Of a DNA stretch of 64,000 bases, positions 37,318 through 47,987 are shown in pieces. This DNA comes from Acuticoccus mangrovi (GTDB taxonomy: Bacteria; Pseudomonadota; Alphaproteobacteria; Rhizobiales; Amorphaceae), in assembly GCF_016411865.1 (NCBI RefSeq), contig NZ_JAEKJA010000020.1, positions 62,001-126,000 of the forward strand, in the 5' to 3' direction. The notes beneath the pieces are model-generated. The model was not told where the DNA came from. It saw only the letters and a list, made by a program, of their open reading frames with translations, and did not search any database. Every line of letters starts with the position of its first letter. The stretch's first letter is position 1. The position numbers and the translations under genes were made by a program.

Positions 37318-37672
37318 GGGTGAGCCCCGGGATCGTCACGATGAGATCGACGGGGCGTCCGCCGAGCGCGGTGTTCTGCCGCGTCATCCACGCCCGCGCG
37401 GTTCGGGTGTCGCCGCCGGTGATGGCGTCGAGCGAGCGGAACAGGCGCACCAGCAGCGCCGCGAGCTCGAACGGCTTGCCCGTCTCCTCGAGCACATAGT
37501 CGCCCCGCTTCATCCGCGAGGCGGTGGGCTCGCTCACCCCGATCACGGCCGCCAGCGTGCGTGCGGTCAACCCGAGCCGCTCGCCCGCCCGCAACACCGC
37601 CTTCGTCAGCACGGTCCCCTTGTCGAGCGCACCGGAGGGCCGCGACCCCGGCGCCAGCATCCGTTCCGGCAT
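37277..37672 (-). CDS. Xre/MbcA/ParS-type antitoxin (DUF2384)
   Basis: A 131-residue antitoxin. The N-terminal helix-turn-helix (LTARTLAAVIGVSEPTASRM, about residues 35-54) is the DNA-binding Xre-like part. The C-terminal DUF2384 helices (LVRLFRSLDAI, ARAWMTRQNTALGGRPVDLI) bind and neutralise the RES toxin. The strong AGAGGAG ribosome site suits an abundant antitoxin. It overlaps the toxin start by 41 bp. Direct and inverted repeats just upstream may be its operator (separate entry). It follows the MATE gene by 32 bp. Confidence 0.9.
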   Translation of the reverse strand: MPERMLAPGSRPSGALDKGTVLTKAVLRAGERLGLTARTLAAVIGVSEPTASRMKRGDYVLEETGKPFELAALLVRLFRSLDAITGGDTRTARAWMTRQNTALGGRPVDLIVTIPGLTHVIAYLDARRALV

Positions 37673-37693
37673 AGGCCTCTCCTCTTTCTAAGG

Positions 37694-37720
37694 AAAGATA
37701 TAGTTCAAGATATTGTCTTT
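37694..37720. promoter_or_regulatory. Candidate autorepression operator of the RES/Xre pair
   Basis: An AT-rich patch upstream of the antitoxin start. It contains two direct copies of AAGATAT (37695-37701 and 37707-37713), 12 bp apart, nested in an AAAGA...TCTTT dyad (37694-37698 and 37716-37720). It overlaps the last codons of the MATE gene. Xre-type antitoxins commonly bind such repeats near their own promoter. Binding is inferred. Confidence 0.4.
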
Positions 37721-39060
37721 GGAAAGGGCTGATCGGTACGTGTGCCGAAGGTTCGCGTGCGCATGGCGGGGAGCGACAGCGCCAGCGTCAGCCCGCGCGC
37801 ACCGAGGAAGACCAACAGCGCCAGCCACAGCCCGTGATTGCCGAAGAGCGGCGTCGCGAGCCACCAGACGGCAACGAAGAGCGCGCCGGAGACGAGCATC
37901 ATGTTGCGCATCGCCGCCGACCATGTGGCACCGATATAGAGCCCGTCCATGGTGAAGGCGAGCGCGCCGGCAAGCGGCGTCAGCGCCGCCCACACGAGGT
38001 AGACCGCGCCCGCCTCGCGCACCGCCTCCGCCGTCGTCATCAACGCCACGAACGCGTTGCCGCCCGCGAAGGCGATCAGGCTGAGAGCCGCCCCGGTCGC
38101 GACGCCTGCCACGCTCGTCACCACCACCGTGCGGTCGAAGGCGGCCCGGTCACGCGCCCCCACCGCCCGGCCACCGAGCTGCTCGGCCGCCGTCGCGTAG
38201 CCGTCCAGCATGTGGCTGCCGAGCATGAAGATGTTGAGGAGCACCGCGTTCGCCGCCAGCGTCACGTCGCCGAGCCGCGCCCCCATCGCGGCGAAGAAGG
38301 AAAAGGTGCTGACGAGGATCAGCGAGCGGATCAGGATGTCCCGGTTGATGGCGAAGAGCCGGGCGAGGCCGCGATGCTCCAGCACCGCTGGCAGGCTCGG
38401 GGTGGGCCGCTCGGCCAGCCCGCGCGCCACCAGGAGCCCGCCGGCCACCGTCGCCGCCGCCTCGGCGAGCACGGAGGCGAGGGCGACCCCCGCGACGCCC
38501 ATCCGAAGCCCCAGCACCAGCGCGACGGAGAGGACGATGTTGACGATCCCGAGCACCAGCTGGAGCGCGAGCCCCGCCCGCGCCCGACCGAGGCCCAGAA
38601 GCCATCCGAGGACGGCGTAGTTCGCCAGCATGAACGGCATCGCCCACACCCGGACGGAGAAATATGTGGTCGTCGCCTCCGCCACCGCCGCGCTCGCCCC
38701 CATGGCGCGCAGGAAGAGCCACAGCACCGGCCCCTGCAGCACGAGCGTCGCCACCCCGATGGCGACCGCCGTCATCAGCGCCCGCCAGAACGCCACCGCC
38801 TCGCTTTCGGCGTCGCCCGCGCCCATCGCCTGCGCCACCAGGCCCGTGGTGCCGGTGCGCAGGAAGTTCATGGTGGTGCCGATGAAGTCGAACAGCACCG
38901 CCCCCATCGCGACGGCACCGATCAGCGCCGCGTCGCCGAGCTGGCCGATCACCGCCATGTCGGTCACCCCGATCAATGGGGTCGACAGATAGGCGAACGT
39001 CATCGGCACGGAGATCGCGAACACCGCGCGGTAGGTGACGAGCGGGGGCGAGGGCCGCAT
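37705..39060 (-). CDS. MATE-family efflux transporter (DinF-like)
   Basis: A 451-residue exporter with twelve hydrophobic helices in two homologous halves. The first helix region AVFAISVPMTFAYLSTPLIGVTDMAVIG and the loop GTTGLVAQAMGAGD are characteristic of the DinF branch of the MATE superfamily. Members expel organic cations or other compounds by Na+ or H+ antiport; the substrate is not known. Its 3' end runs into the promoter region of the antitoxin gene on the same strand. It has no local regulator. Confidence 0.92.
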   Translation of the reverse strand: MRPSPPLVTYRAVFAISVPMTFAYLSTPLIGVTDMAVIGQLGDAALIGAVAMGAVLFDFIGTTMNFLRTGTTGLVAQAMGAGDAESEAVAFWRALMTAVAIGVATLVLQGPVLWLFLRAMGASAAVAEATTTYFSVRVWAMPFMLANYAVLGWLLGLGRARAGLALQLVLGIVNIVLSVALVLGLRMGVAGVALASVLAEAAATVAGGLLVARGLAERPTPSLPAVLEHRGLARLFAINRDILIRSLILVSTFSFFAAMGARLGDVTLAANAVLLNIFMLGSHMLDGYATAAEQLGGRAVGARDRAAFDRTVVVTSVAGVATGAALSLIAFAGGNAFVALMTTAEAVREAGAVYLVWAALTPLAGALAFTMDGLYIGATWSAAMRNMMLVSGALFVAVWWLATPLFGNHGLWLALLVFLGARGLTLALSLPAMRTRTFGTRTDQPFPKTIS

Positions 39061-39103
39061 CGGCGGTGACCGACGTGGTTGGGCCGGCGGCGCGAGAGAC
39101 GGC

Positions 39104-39514
39104 CTAGCGGTCGACGCCGAGCTGGGTGAGCATCCGCTCGGCGCTGTCGTTCCACACCTCCCACAGCACGATCTGGCCGTCCTTCACCTCGAAGCGATCG
39201 ATGTAGCGATTGCCGTCGAACTCCGTTCCGTCCGGCCAGGCGCCATAGAGGAAGCCGATCGAATAGACCACCACCGCGTCCTCGTTCACCGCGACGTCGG
39301 TCCGCACCATCTTCTTGCGCACCCACTGATAGCGGTTGGCGTTGAAGCGGGTGATGTCGGCCGCGCTGCGGAACTCCCGCGCGCCGGTGAAGATGATCGT
39401 GCAGTCGGGGTGCACCCGATGCGCCACCTCGTCGAACCGACCAGCCATCTGCTTGTCGAGAAAATCGAGAATCATGTCGCGAACGGCGGTCGCGGTCGCA
39501 GGCGTGTCAAGCAT
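39104..39514 (-). CDS. NTF2/SnoaL-like domain protein
   Basis: A 136-residue single-domain cone-shaped alpha+beta barrel. It has the long N-terminal helix (TAVRDMILDFLDKQMAGRFDEVA), HPDCTIIFTG, and the beta strands RYIDRFEVKDGQIVLWEVWNDSAERM. Such proteins are either small-molecule isomerases/hydrolases or ligand-binding scaffolds. No catalytic Asp-His pair can be assigned with certainty. The ATG at 39514 is chosen because GGAG stands nine bases ahead. An ATG 13 codons upstream is less supported. It is divergent from the ABC cassette, with 150 bp shared upstream. Confidence 0.8.
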   Translation of the reverse strand: MLDTPATATAVRDMILDFLDKQMAGRFDEVAHRVHPDCTIIFTGAREFRSAADITRFNANRYQWVRKKMVRTDVAVNEDAVVVYSIGFLYGAWPDGTEFDGNRYIDRFEVKDGQIVLWEVWNDSAERMLTQLGVDR

Positions 39515-39665
39515 CAAGGAAGGCTCCAAAGTCGCGGTTGGACATTTCGCCACGCCCCAATACTGCGGGGGCTGGCACGAGAGTTGCTGAAAATACGCAC
39601 GACAAAAGCAGCGTCCTCGACGCCATCCAATAGTCTATGCCGTTTCATCGGGAGGAGCCTACCCC

Positions 39666-40850
39666 ATGACGAAGACCTTCGCCGTTACCCGCAGGCATGT
39701 CGTCGCGGCCGCCGCCGCGCTGGGCCTCGCGGCCGGCACCGCCCTGCCCGCCGCCGCCCAGGATCCGATCAAGATCGGCCTCATCGCCAGCCTCTCCGGG
39801 CCTTCGGCGAAGTCGGGCGAGGCGATCACCCGCGGCATCCTGCTCGCCATGGACGAGATCAACGCCGAGGGCGGGGTGCTCGGCCGGCCGCTGGAGCTCG
39901 TCGCGCGCGACGACGAGAACAATCCCGGCAAGGGCATCACCGCGGCGCGTGAGCTGATCAACCGCGAGGGCGCCGTGGTGATCTTCGGCGGCCTGCAGAC
40001 CCCGGTGTCGCTCGCCCTCGTGCCCTACATCAATCAGACCAAGGTGCCCTTCATGGGCCCGTGGGCGGCCGGCACGCCGATCACCAAGAACGGCGCCGCG
40101 GAGAACTACATGTTCCGCGTCTCCGCCGTCGACGAGATGGTCGACGTCGCCCTCGTGGAGCGCGCCGCCACTCTGCACGGGGCGACGAAGCCGGGCCTCG
40201 TCCTCATCAACAATCCCTGGGGCGAGTCGAACGAGAAGGGCATCATGGCCGCGCTCGAGGCGAAGGGCATGGAGAATGCGGGCGTCGAGACAATCGAGGC
40301 GAACGACGTCGACGTCGTGCCGCAGCTCACCCGCCTCAAGGACGCCGGCGCCGACGCCCTCTTCCTCGTCGCCAATGTCGGCCCCTCGGCGCAGGTGATG
40401 AAGTCGCTGGAGCGGATGGGCTGGGACGTGCCGGTCGTATCCCACTGGGGCCCCGCCGGCGGCCGCTTCTCCGAGCTCGGCGGCCCGCGCGCCAAGGACG
40501 TGGAGATGATCCAGACCTTCACCTTCTCCGGCAACGATTCGCCGAAGGCCGCCGCCACGCTGGAGGCGCTGAAGAAGAAGTTCCCCGAGATCCAGTCTGC
40601 CGCGGACGTGACCCCCGCCGTCGGCATCGCCAACGCCTACGACGCGATGCACCTCACCGCCCTCGCCATCGAGAACGCCGGCTCCACCGACGGCCCGGCC
40701 ATCCGCCAGGGCTTCTACGACATCGACAGCTACGAGGGCCTCATCAAGACCTACGAGACCCCGTTCACGCCCGAGGATCAGGACGCGCTCGGGCCGGAAG
40801 ACTACGTCTTCACCCGCTTCATCGACGGCGAGATCATCCCCATCGACTGA
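39666..40850 (+). CDS. ABC importer substrate-binding protein, branched-chain-amino-acid/amide type
   Basis: A 394-residue periplasmic binding protein of the Peripla_BP_6 (LivJ/LivK, AmiC, UrtA) class. The signal TRRHVVAAAAALGLAAGTALPAAAQ carries a twin-Arg pair and may use Tat or Sec. The mature part starts DPIKIGLIASLSGPSAKSG, the family opening, with EINAEGGVLGRPLELVARDDENNPGKG next. The class binds branched-chain amino acids, amides, urea or aromatic acids; ligand cannot be read from sequence. GGGAGGAG lies before the ATG. First gene of a five-gene unit with the permease, fused permease-ATPase, amidohydrolase and amidase. Confidence 0.93.
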   Translation: MTKTFAVTRRHVVAAAAALGLAAGTALPAAAQDPIKIGLIASLSGPSAKSGEAITRGILLAMDEINAEGGVLGRPLELVARDDENNPGKGITAARELINREGAVVIFGGLQTPVSLALVPYINQTKVPFMGPWAAGTPITKNGAAENYMFRVSAVDEMVDVALVERAATLHGATKPGLVLINNPWGESNEKGIMAALEAKGMENAGVETIEANDVDVVPQLTRLKDAGADALFLVANVGPSAQVMKSLERMGWDVPVVSHWGPAGGRFSELGGPRAKDVEMIQTFTFSGNDSPKAAATLEALKKKFPEIQSAADVTPAVGIANAYDAMHLTALAIENAGSTDGPAIRQGFYDIDSYEGLIKTYETPFTPEDQDALGPEDYVFTRFIDGEIIPID

Positions 40851-40884
40851 CAAGGGCGGGGGCGCCCCGCGCCCCCCTCGCACC

Positions 40885-41753
40885 ATGATCGTCTCCACCC
40901 TCATCACGGGCCTCGCCTTGGGGTCGATGTACGGCCTGCTGGCCCTCGGCTTTCACGTCACCTACGCGGTGTCGAAGACGGTGAACTTCAGCCAGGGCGC
41001 GTCGATGATGGTCGGCGCGGTCCTCGGCTACACCTTCGCCGTCACCTTCGGCTGGCCGACCATTCCGGCCATCGTCGCCGCGCTCCTCGGCTGCGCGGCG
41101 CTGGGGCTCGTCGTCGAGCGGGTGCTGGTGCGCCCGTTCGCCTCGCGCGGCTCCGACCTCTGGCTGATGGCGACCATCGCCGGCGGGCTGATCCTCGAGA
41201 ATGCCGTGCTCTTCACCTTCGGCAAGGAGCCGCGCTCGCTGCCTTCGCCGCTCGCCAGCGAGGCGATCAGCGTGTTCGGCACCGGCGCCTACCCACTGCA
41301 GCTCATCATTCCGGTGGTCGGGCTCCTCATCGCCGGCCTCCTCGCCCTCGTCCAGCGCCGCACCAAGCTCGGCAAGGCGATGCTCGCCGCCGTGCAGCGG
41401 CCGGAGGCGGCCGAGCTCGTCGGCGTCGACACGCGGGCGATGATCGCCGCGTCCTACGCCATCTCCACCGTGTTCGCCGGCGTCGCGGGCCTCCTCATCG
41501 CCCCGCTCTTCAACGTGTCCGCCTCGATGGGCACGATCTTCGGCATCAAGGCGTTCGCGACCGCGATCATCGGCGGCATCTCGTCGGCCTGGGGGGTGAT
41601 GCTGGCGGGCCTCCTCTATGGCTGCGTCGAAGCCCTCACCACCGCCTATCTGGGGTCGAGCTACACCCAGATCGTCTCGTTCTCGATGGTCATCCTGGTG
41701 CTCGTGTGGGTGCCCAACGGCCTGTTCGGCCGCGCGGAGGTGAAGAAGGTCTG

Positions 41754-41754
<1 letters not shown>
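40885..41754 (+). CDS. ABC importer permease, LivH type
   Basis: A 289-residue inner-membrane permease with about eight hydrophobic segments. Family marks are GLALGSMYGLLALGFHVTYAVS, TVNFSQGASMMVGAV (the usual N-F-(A/S)-(H/Q)-G motif) and the EAA-like loop GVDTRAMIAASYAISTVFAG. It pairs with the LivM portion of the downstream fusion to form the channel. Its stop overlaps the start of that gene (TGATG). Confidence 0.93.
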
Positions 41755-44270
<2,516 letters not shown>

Positions 44271-44287
44271 CCCCCGAAAGGACCATC

Positions 44288-45517
44288 ATGGATCTCACCC
44301 TCCACGACGTGCGCCTGATCTCCGATCCGACGACGCCCGTCGACATCGGCGTCGCGGGCGAGAAGATCGTCGAGATCCGCCCTGGCCTCGCGCGCGGCGA
44401 CCGCGCCCTCGACCTTGGCGGCCGCCTGGTGCTGCCGGGCTTCTGCGAGACCCACATCCACCTCGACAAGTCCTGCATCCTCGACCGCTGCGCGATGCGC
44501 GGCGGGCTCGACGAGGCGATCAAGGAGGTCGCCGGGCTGAAGTCCGCCTTCACCGAGGAGGACGTCGCCGAGCGCGCCAAGCGCACCCTCAGAAAGGCCG
44601 TGCTCAACGGCACCACGCGCATGCGCACCCACTGCGAGACCGATCCCACCATCGGCCTGCGCGGCTACGAGGGGGTGAAGGCGGCCATCAAGGAATGGGC
44701 GTGGGCGATCGACGTCACCGTCTGCATCTTCCCGCAGGAGGGGCTCCTCAACAATCCGGGCACCGACGAGCTGATGGTGGCGGCGCTGAAGGACGGCGCC
44801 AAGGCGGTCGGCGCCGCGCCCTATGTCGACAGCGACTCGCGCGGGCAGATCGAGCGCGTGTTCGAGATGGCGCGCGAGTTCGACGTCGACGTCGACATGC
44901 ACCTCGACTTCGGCAACGACCCCGAGGGCCTCGACATCGAGCACGTCATCCGCTGCACCGAGGCCCATGGCTGGGGCGGGCGCGTCACCTGCGGCCACGT
45001 CACCCGCTTCGCGCAGATGGCGCCGGCGAAGATGATCGATCTCGCCCGCCGGGTCGCCGACGCCGGCATCGCGCTGACCATTCTGCCCGCCACCGACCTC
45101 TTCCTGATGCACCGCGACCACACGGCGAACACCAGCGTGCCGCGCGGCGTGACGCCGGTGCACCTGATGGCGGCGGAGGGGGTGAACTGCTCGCTCTCCA
45201 CCAACAACGTGCTCAACCCGTTCACCCCGTTCGGCGACTGCTCGCTGATCCGCATGGCGAACCTCTACGCCAACACCTGCCAGATCGGCTCGCGCGACGT
45301 GATGGCGGACTGCCTGTCGATGGTCTCCACCCGCTCCGCCGAGCTGATGAACCTCACCGACTACGGGCTCGTCCCGGGCAATCCCGCCGACATCGTGGTG
45401 CTCGACGCCACCGACCCGGCGATGGCGGTCGCCGAGCTCGCCCAGCCGATGTATGGCTTCAAGAACGGCAGGCCGGTGTTCACCCGCGCCTTGCCCGAGC
45501 TGCACCTGCCGAACTGA
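44288..45517 (+). CDS. CodA-like amidohydrolase with altered catalytic residues
   Basis: A 409-residue amidohydrolase-superfamily protein aligning with cytosine deaminase over its length. The metal-binding HxH is present (THIHLD, His56 and His58), as are FPQEGLL, the third His (MHLDF, His205) and His237 in CGHVTR. But the catalytic Glu of E. coli CodA (HCDE) is Phe208 (HLDF), and the Asp pair at the end of strand 8 (GHDDVFDP) is Asn306-Asn307 (STNNVLNP). This alignment is from memory of CodA. It therefore probably does not deaminate cytosine; it may hydrolyse a related ring or amide. AAAGGA precedes the ATG. Cotranscribed with the ABC importer and an amidase. Confidence 0.88.
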   Translation: MDLTLHDVRLISDPTTPVDIGVAGEKIVEIRPGLARGDRALDLGGRLVLPGFCETHIHLDKSCILDRCAMRGGLDEAIKEVAGLKSAFTEEDVAERAKRTLRKAVLNGTTRMRTHCETDPTIGLRGYEGVKAAIKEWAWAIDVTVCIFPQEGLLNNPGTDELMVAALKDGAKAVGAAPYVDSDSRGQIERVFEMAREFDVDVDMHLDFGNDPEGLDIEHVIRCTEAHGWGGRVTCGHVTRFAQMAPAKMIDLARRVADAGIALTILPATDLFLMHRDHTANTSVPRGVTPVHLMAAEGVNCSLSTNNVLNPFTPFGDCSLIRMANLYANTCQIGSRDVMADCLSMVSTRSAELMNLTDYGLVPGNPADIVVLDATDPAMAVAELAQPMYGFKNGRPVFTRALPELHLPN

Positions 45518-45532
45518 GAGAGGACCGTCCCG

Positions 45533-46684
45533 ATGGAGGACACCGTCAACGCCTTCGTGGACGTCTTCACCATCGAGGGCGGCAGCGGCCCGCTGTCGGG
45601 CCTCACCTTCGGCGCCAAGGACCTCTACGACGTCGAAGGCCACGTGACGGGCTGCGGCAATCCGGACTGGGCGCGCACCCATCCGGCGGCGACGGCGCAC
45701 TGCCCCGTGGTGGCGACGCTGCTCGCGGCCGGCGCCACGCTCATGGGCAAGACCCACACCGACGAGCTCGCCTATTCGCTGATGGGCGCCAACGCCCACT
45801 ACGGCACGCCGACGAACAGCGCCGACCCGCGCCGCATGCCGGGCGGCTCCTCGTCCGGCTCGGTGGCGGCGGTGGCGGCCGGGCTCGTCGACATCGGCCT
45901 CGGCTCCGACACCGGCGGCTCGGTGCGCCTGCCGGCCTCCTTCTGCGGCGTCTGGGGGCTGCGCACGACGCACGGCGCGGTACCGCTCGAGGGGGCGATG
46001 CCGATGGCGCCCTCGTTCGACACCGTCGGCTGGTTCACCCGCGATCTCGCCACCATGGCGCGCACCACCGCCGCCATGGGTCTTGCTGGCGAAGGGCCCC
46101 TGCCGCCCCGCCTGCTGCTGCCCGTCGATCTCTGGGCGCAGGCGATGCCGGCGACGGTCGATGCGGTCGCCCCCACCCTCGCCGCGCTGGAGGCGGCCGT
46201 CGGCCCCGCCGTGCCCGTCGTCGTCGCCGAGGAGGGGATCGACACGTGGTTCGACGCCTTCCGCATCGCCCAGGCGGCGGAGGTCTGGGAGACGCACGGC
46301 GCGTGGGTGAGCGCGGTCAAGCCGAACTTCGGCCCGGGCATCGCTGACCGCTTCGCGATGGCGAGCGCCATCGGCTCCGACGAGCGCGCCGCCGCCCTTG
46401 CGATGCGCGAGAAGGTGCGCGCCCGCGCCGCCGCTCTCCTTGCCGACGGCGCCGTCGTCGTGCTGCCGACGAGCCCCGGCCCCGCGCCGTTCCGCGATGC
46501 CGACGAGCCGACCCTCAACGCGTTCCGCAACCGCGCGCTGCGGATGCTCTGCCTCGCCGGCCATGCCGGCCTGCCGCAGCTCTCGGTGCCGGCGGGCGTG
46601 GTGGAGGGCGGCCCGGTCGGCCTCAGCCTCGTCGGCCCCCGCCACGGCGAAGGCAGCCTCCTCTCCCTCGCCGCCACCCTCTGA
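45533..46684 (+). CDS. Amidase (amidase signature family)
   Basis: A 383-residue amidase-signature hydrolase. The Ser-cisSer-Lys triad is intact: Lys29 in GAKDLYDV, the cis-Ser in PGGSSSGS (about 106-107) and the nucleophile Ser130 in GSDTGGSVRLP. It is shorter than most members (about 450-500), mainly in the C-terminal half, as in the AtzF/aryl-amide and glutamyl-amidotransferase-unlike short forms. It starts 15 bp after the amidohydrolase gene and should complete hydrolysis of a compound imported by the upstream ABC system, releasing ammonia or an amine. The substrate is unknown. Confidence 0.9.
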   Translation: MEDTVNAFVDVFTIEGGSGPLSGLTFGAKDLYDVEGHVTGCGNPDWARTHPAATAHCPVVATLLAAGATLMGKTHTDELAYSLMGANAHYGTPTNSADPRRMPGGSSSGSVAAVAAGLVDIGLGSDTGGSVRLPASFCGVWGLRTTHGAVPLEGAMPMAPSFDTVGWFTRDLATMARTTAAMGLAGEGPLPPRLLLPVDLWAQAMPATVDAVAPTLAALEAAVGPAVPVVVAEEGIDTWFDAFRIAQAAEVWETHGAWVSAVKPNFGPGIADRFAMASAIGSDERAAALAMREKVRARAAALLADGAVVVLPTSPGPAPFRDADEPTLNAFRNRALRMLCLAGHAGLPQLSVPAGVVEGGPVGLSLVGPRHGEGSLLSLAATL

Positions 46685-46712
46685 GCGCATCAACGCGCCG
46701 AGCGCCCGTCCG

Positions 46713-47360
46713 TCACCAGCGTTCGGCGAGCCGCCACACGCTGGTGCGCTTCACGTCCTGATCCTCCAGCGCCGCGTTGCCGGGGATGGTGTAGGTGGCC
46801 GCGATGGTGAGCCGGTCCGCCGGCAGGTAGGAGCGTTTGGGATCGCCGATGAGGACCAGCGCCCCCGCCTCGTCGGCACGGACGAGAAAGCCGTAGGCGC
46901 GGGTGGCGAGCGGCTTCTCGTAGAAGATGTCGCCGGCGAGCACCACGTCGGCGTCGGCCGGTCCGTCCAGCAGGTCCTCGCCGACCGGCGCGAGGCTCAC
47001 CCCGTTGAGCGCGGCGTTGAGCGAGATGGCGGTGCGGGCGAAGGGATCGATCTCCGCGGCGCGCACGCTCGCCGCGCCGCAGAGGGCGGCGGCGATCCCG
47101 GCGATGCCGCCACCGGCACCGAGATCGAGCACGCGCTTGCCGCGCACGAGTTCGGGCGCGTCGAGCACGTAGCGGGCGAGCGCCTGTCCGCCGGCCCACG
47201 CAAAGGCCCAGAACGGCGGCGGCAAACCCGTCTCGCCGAGCTCGTCCTCGGTCATCTGCCACAGCGGCAGCGCCTCGTCGGCGAGGTGGAGGCGAATTTC
47301 CGGCACATGCGCCGGCGTTTTTATGACGGTGTTCTCGCGCACGAAGGCGGCGCGCTCCAC
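46713..47360 (-). CDS. ETF-beta lysine methyltransferase homologue (METTL20/ETFB-KMT type)
   Basis: A 215-residue seven-beta-strand SAM methyltransferase. The SAM motif VLDLGAGGGIAGIAAA (about residues 76-91), the acidic AAEIDPFA and the DIFYE post-motif (about 145) fit the Class I fold. PPPFWAFAWAGGQALARYVLD upstream is the characteristic segment of ETFB-KMT and its bacterial relatives; the Agrobacterium homologue methylates EtfB. The probable substrate EtfB is encoded at 10838-11587 with the target motif intact. A GTG start lies one base after the EVE stop, so the two genes are coupled. Confidence 0.85.
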   Translation of the reverse strand: MERAAFVRENTVIKTPAHVPEIRLHLADEALPLWQMTEDELGETGLPPPFWAFAWAGGQALARYVLDAPELVRGKRVLDLGAGGGIAGIAAALCGAASVRAAEIDPFARTAISLNAALNGVSLAPVGEDLLDGPADADVVLAGDIFYEKPLATRAYGFLVRADEAGALVLIGDPKRSYLPADRLTIAATYTIPGNAALEDQDVKRTSVWRLAERW

Positions 47361-47361
47361 C

Positions 47362-47778
47362 TCACTCTCCGTTCGCGAGGGCGAGCACGGCCTCCCACTC
47401 GGCCTCCTTCACCGGCTGAACCGAGAGGCGGGAGTTGGTGACGAGGGCCATGTCCTTGAGCGTGTCGTGCGTCTTGACCTCGGCGAGGGTGACGGGTCGG
47501 GCGAGCGGCTCCAGCGCGCGGATGTCGACGCATTCCCACTTGCCGGTGTCGTCGGTGGAATCGGGATGAGCCGCCTTCGCCACCTCCACGATCCCGACGA
47601 TCTCCTTGGCGTTGACCGAGTGGTAGAAGAAGCCGCGGTCGCCGACCTTCATCTGGCGCATTTGATTGCGGGCGAGAAAGTTGCGCACCCCGTCCCACTC
47701 GGTGCCCTTCTTGCCGGCCTTCACCTGATCGTCCCAACTCCAGGTATTCGGCTCGGACTTGAACAGCCAATACGCCAT
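47362..47778 (-). CDS. EVE-domain protein
   Basis: A 138-residue EVE (PUA-like) domain covering nearly the whole protein: AYWLFKSEPNTWSWDDQ at the N terminus, WDGVRNFLARNQMRQMKVGD, FFYHSVNAKEIVGIVEV and LALVTNSRLSVQPV. EVE domains bind modified bases in DNA or RNA; the human relative is THYN1. No restriction genes are near, so a housekeeping role on modified nucleic acid is more likely than defence. The ATG at 47778 matches the family start. It is coupled to the methyltransferase gene downstream. Confidence 0.92.
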   Translation of the reverse strand: MAYWLFKSEPNTWSWDDQVKAGKKGTEWDGVRNFLARNQMRQMKVGDRGFFYHSVNAKEIVGIVEVAKAAHPDSTDDTGKWECVDIRALEPLARPVTLAEVKTHDTLKDMALVTNSRLSVQPVKEAEWEAVLALANGE

Positions 47779-47953
47779 CGCTCCCCCATCGTGGCGCCGT
47801 CTCGCGAATCGTCGCGGCGCCGGCGGACTGTAGCAGAGCCGCCGCGACCCGCGCACGAGCCGAATGACACGGGTTCTCGACCCCGCTTTTCACATGTTCG
47901 GGCTTGTGTCCAAATCGTGGCGAGCCGCTGATGAGTTTTTTTTCAAACGGCTG

Positions 47954-47981
47954 TTGACTTAAACTTCCTAATTGCTAATAT
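47954..47981 (+). promoter_or_regulatory. Strong sigma-70-type promoter in the EVE-glnK gap
   Basis: TTGACT (47954-47959) and TAATAT (47976-47981) with a 16-bp AT-rich spacer, in a region far less GC-rich than its surroundings. It points rightward at about 80 bp of noncoding sequence ending in a strong terminator. No ORF with a plausible ribosome site follows before the terminator. Confidence 0.6.
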
Positions 47982-47987
47982 CTCTTC

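Noticed and set aside
47362-47778. EVE-domain gene as part of an antiphage or modification system
   Set aside because: No restriction, helicase or nuclease genes are adjacent. It is coupled to a housekeeping-type EtfB methyltransferase homologue.
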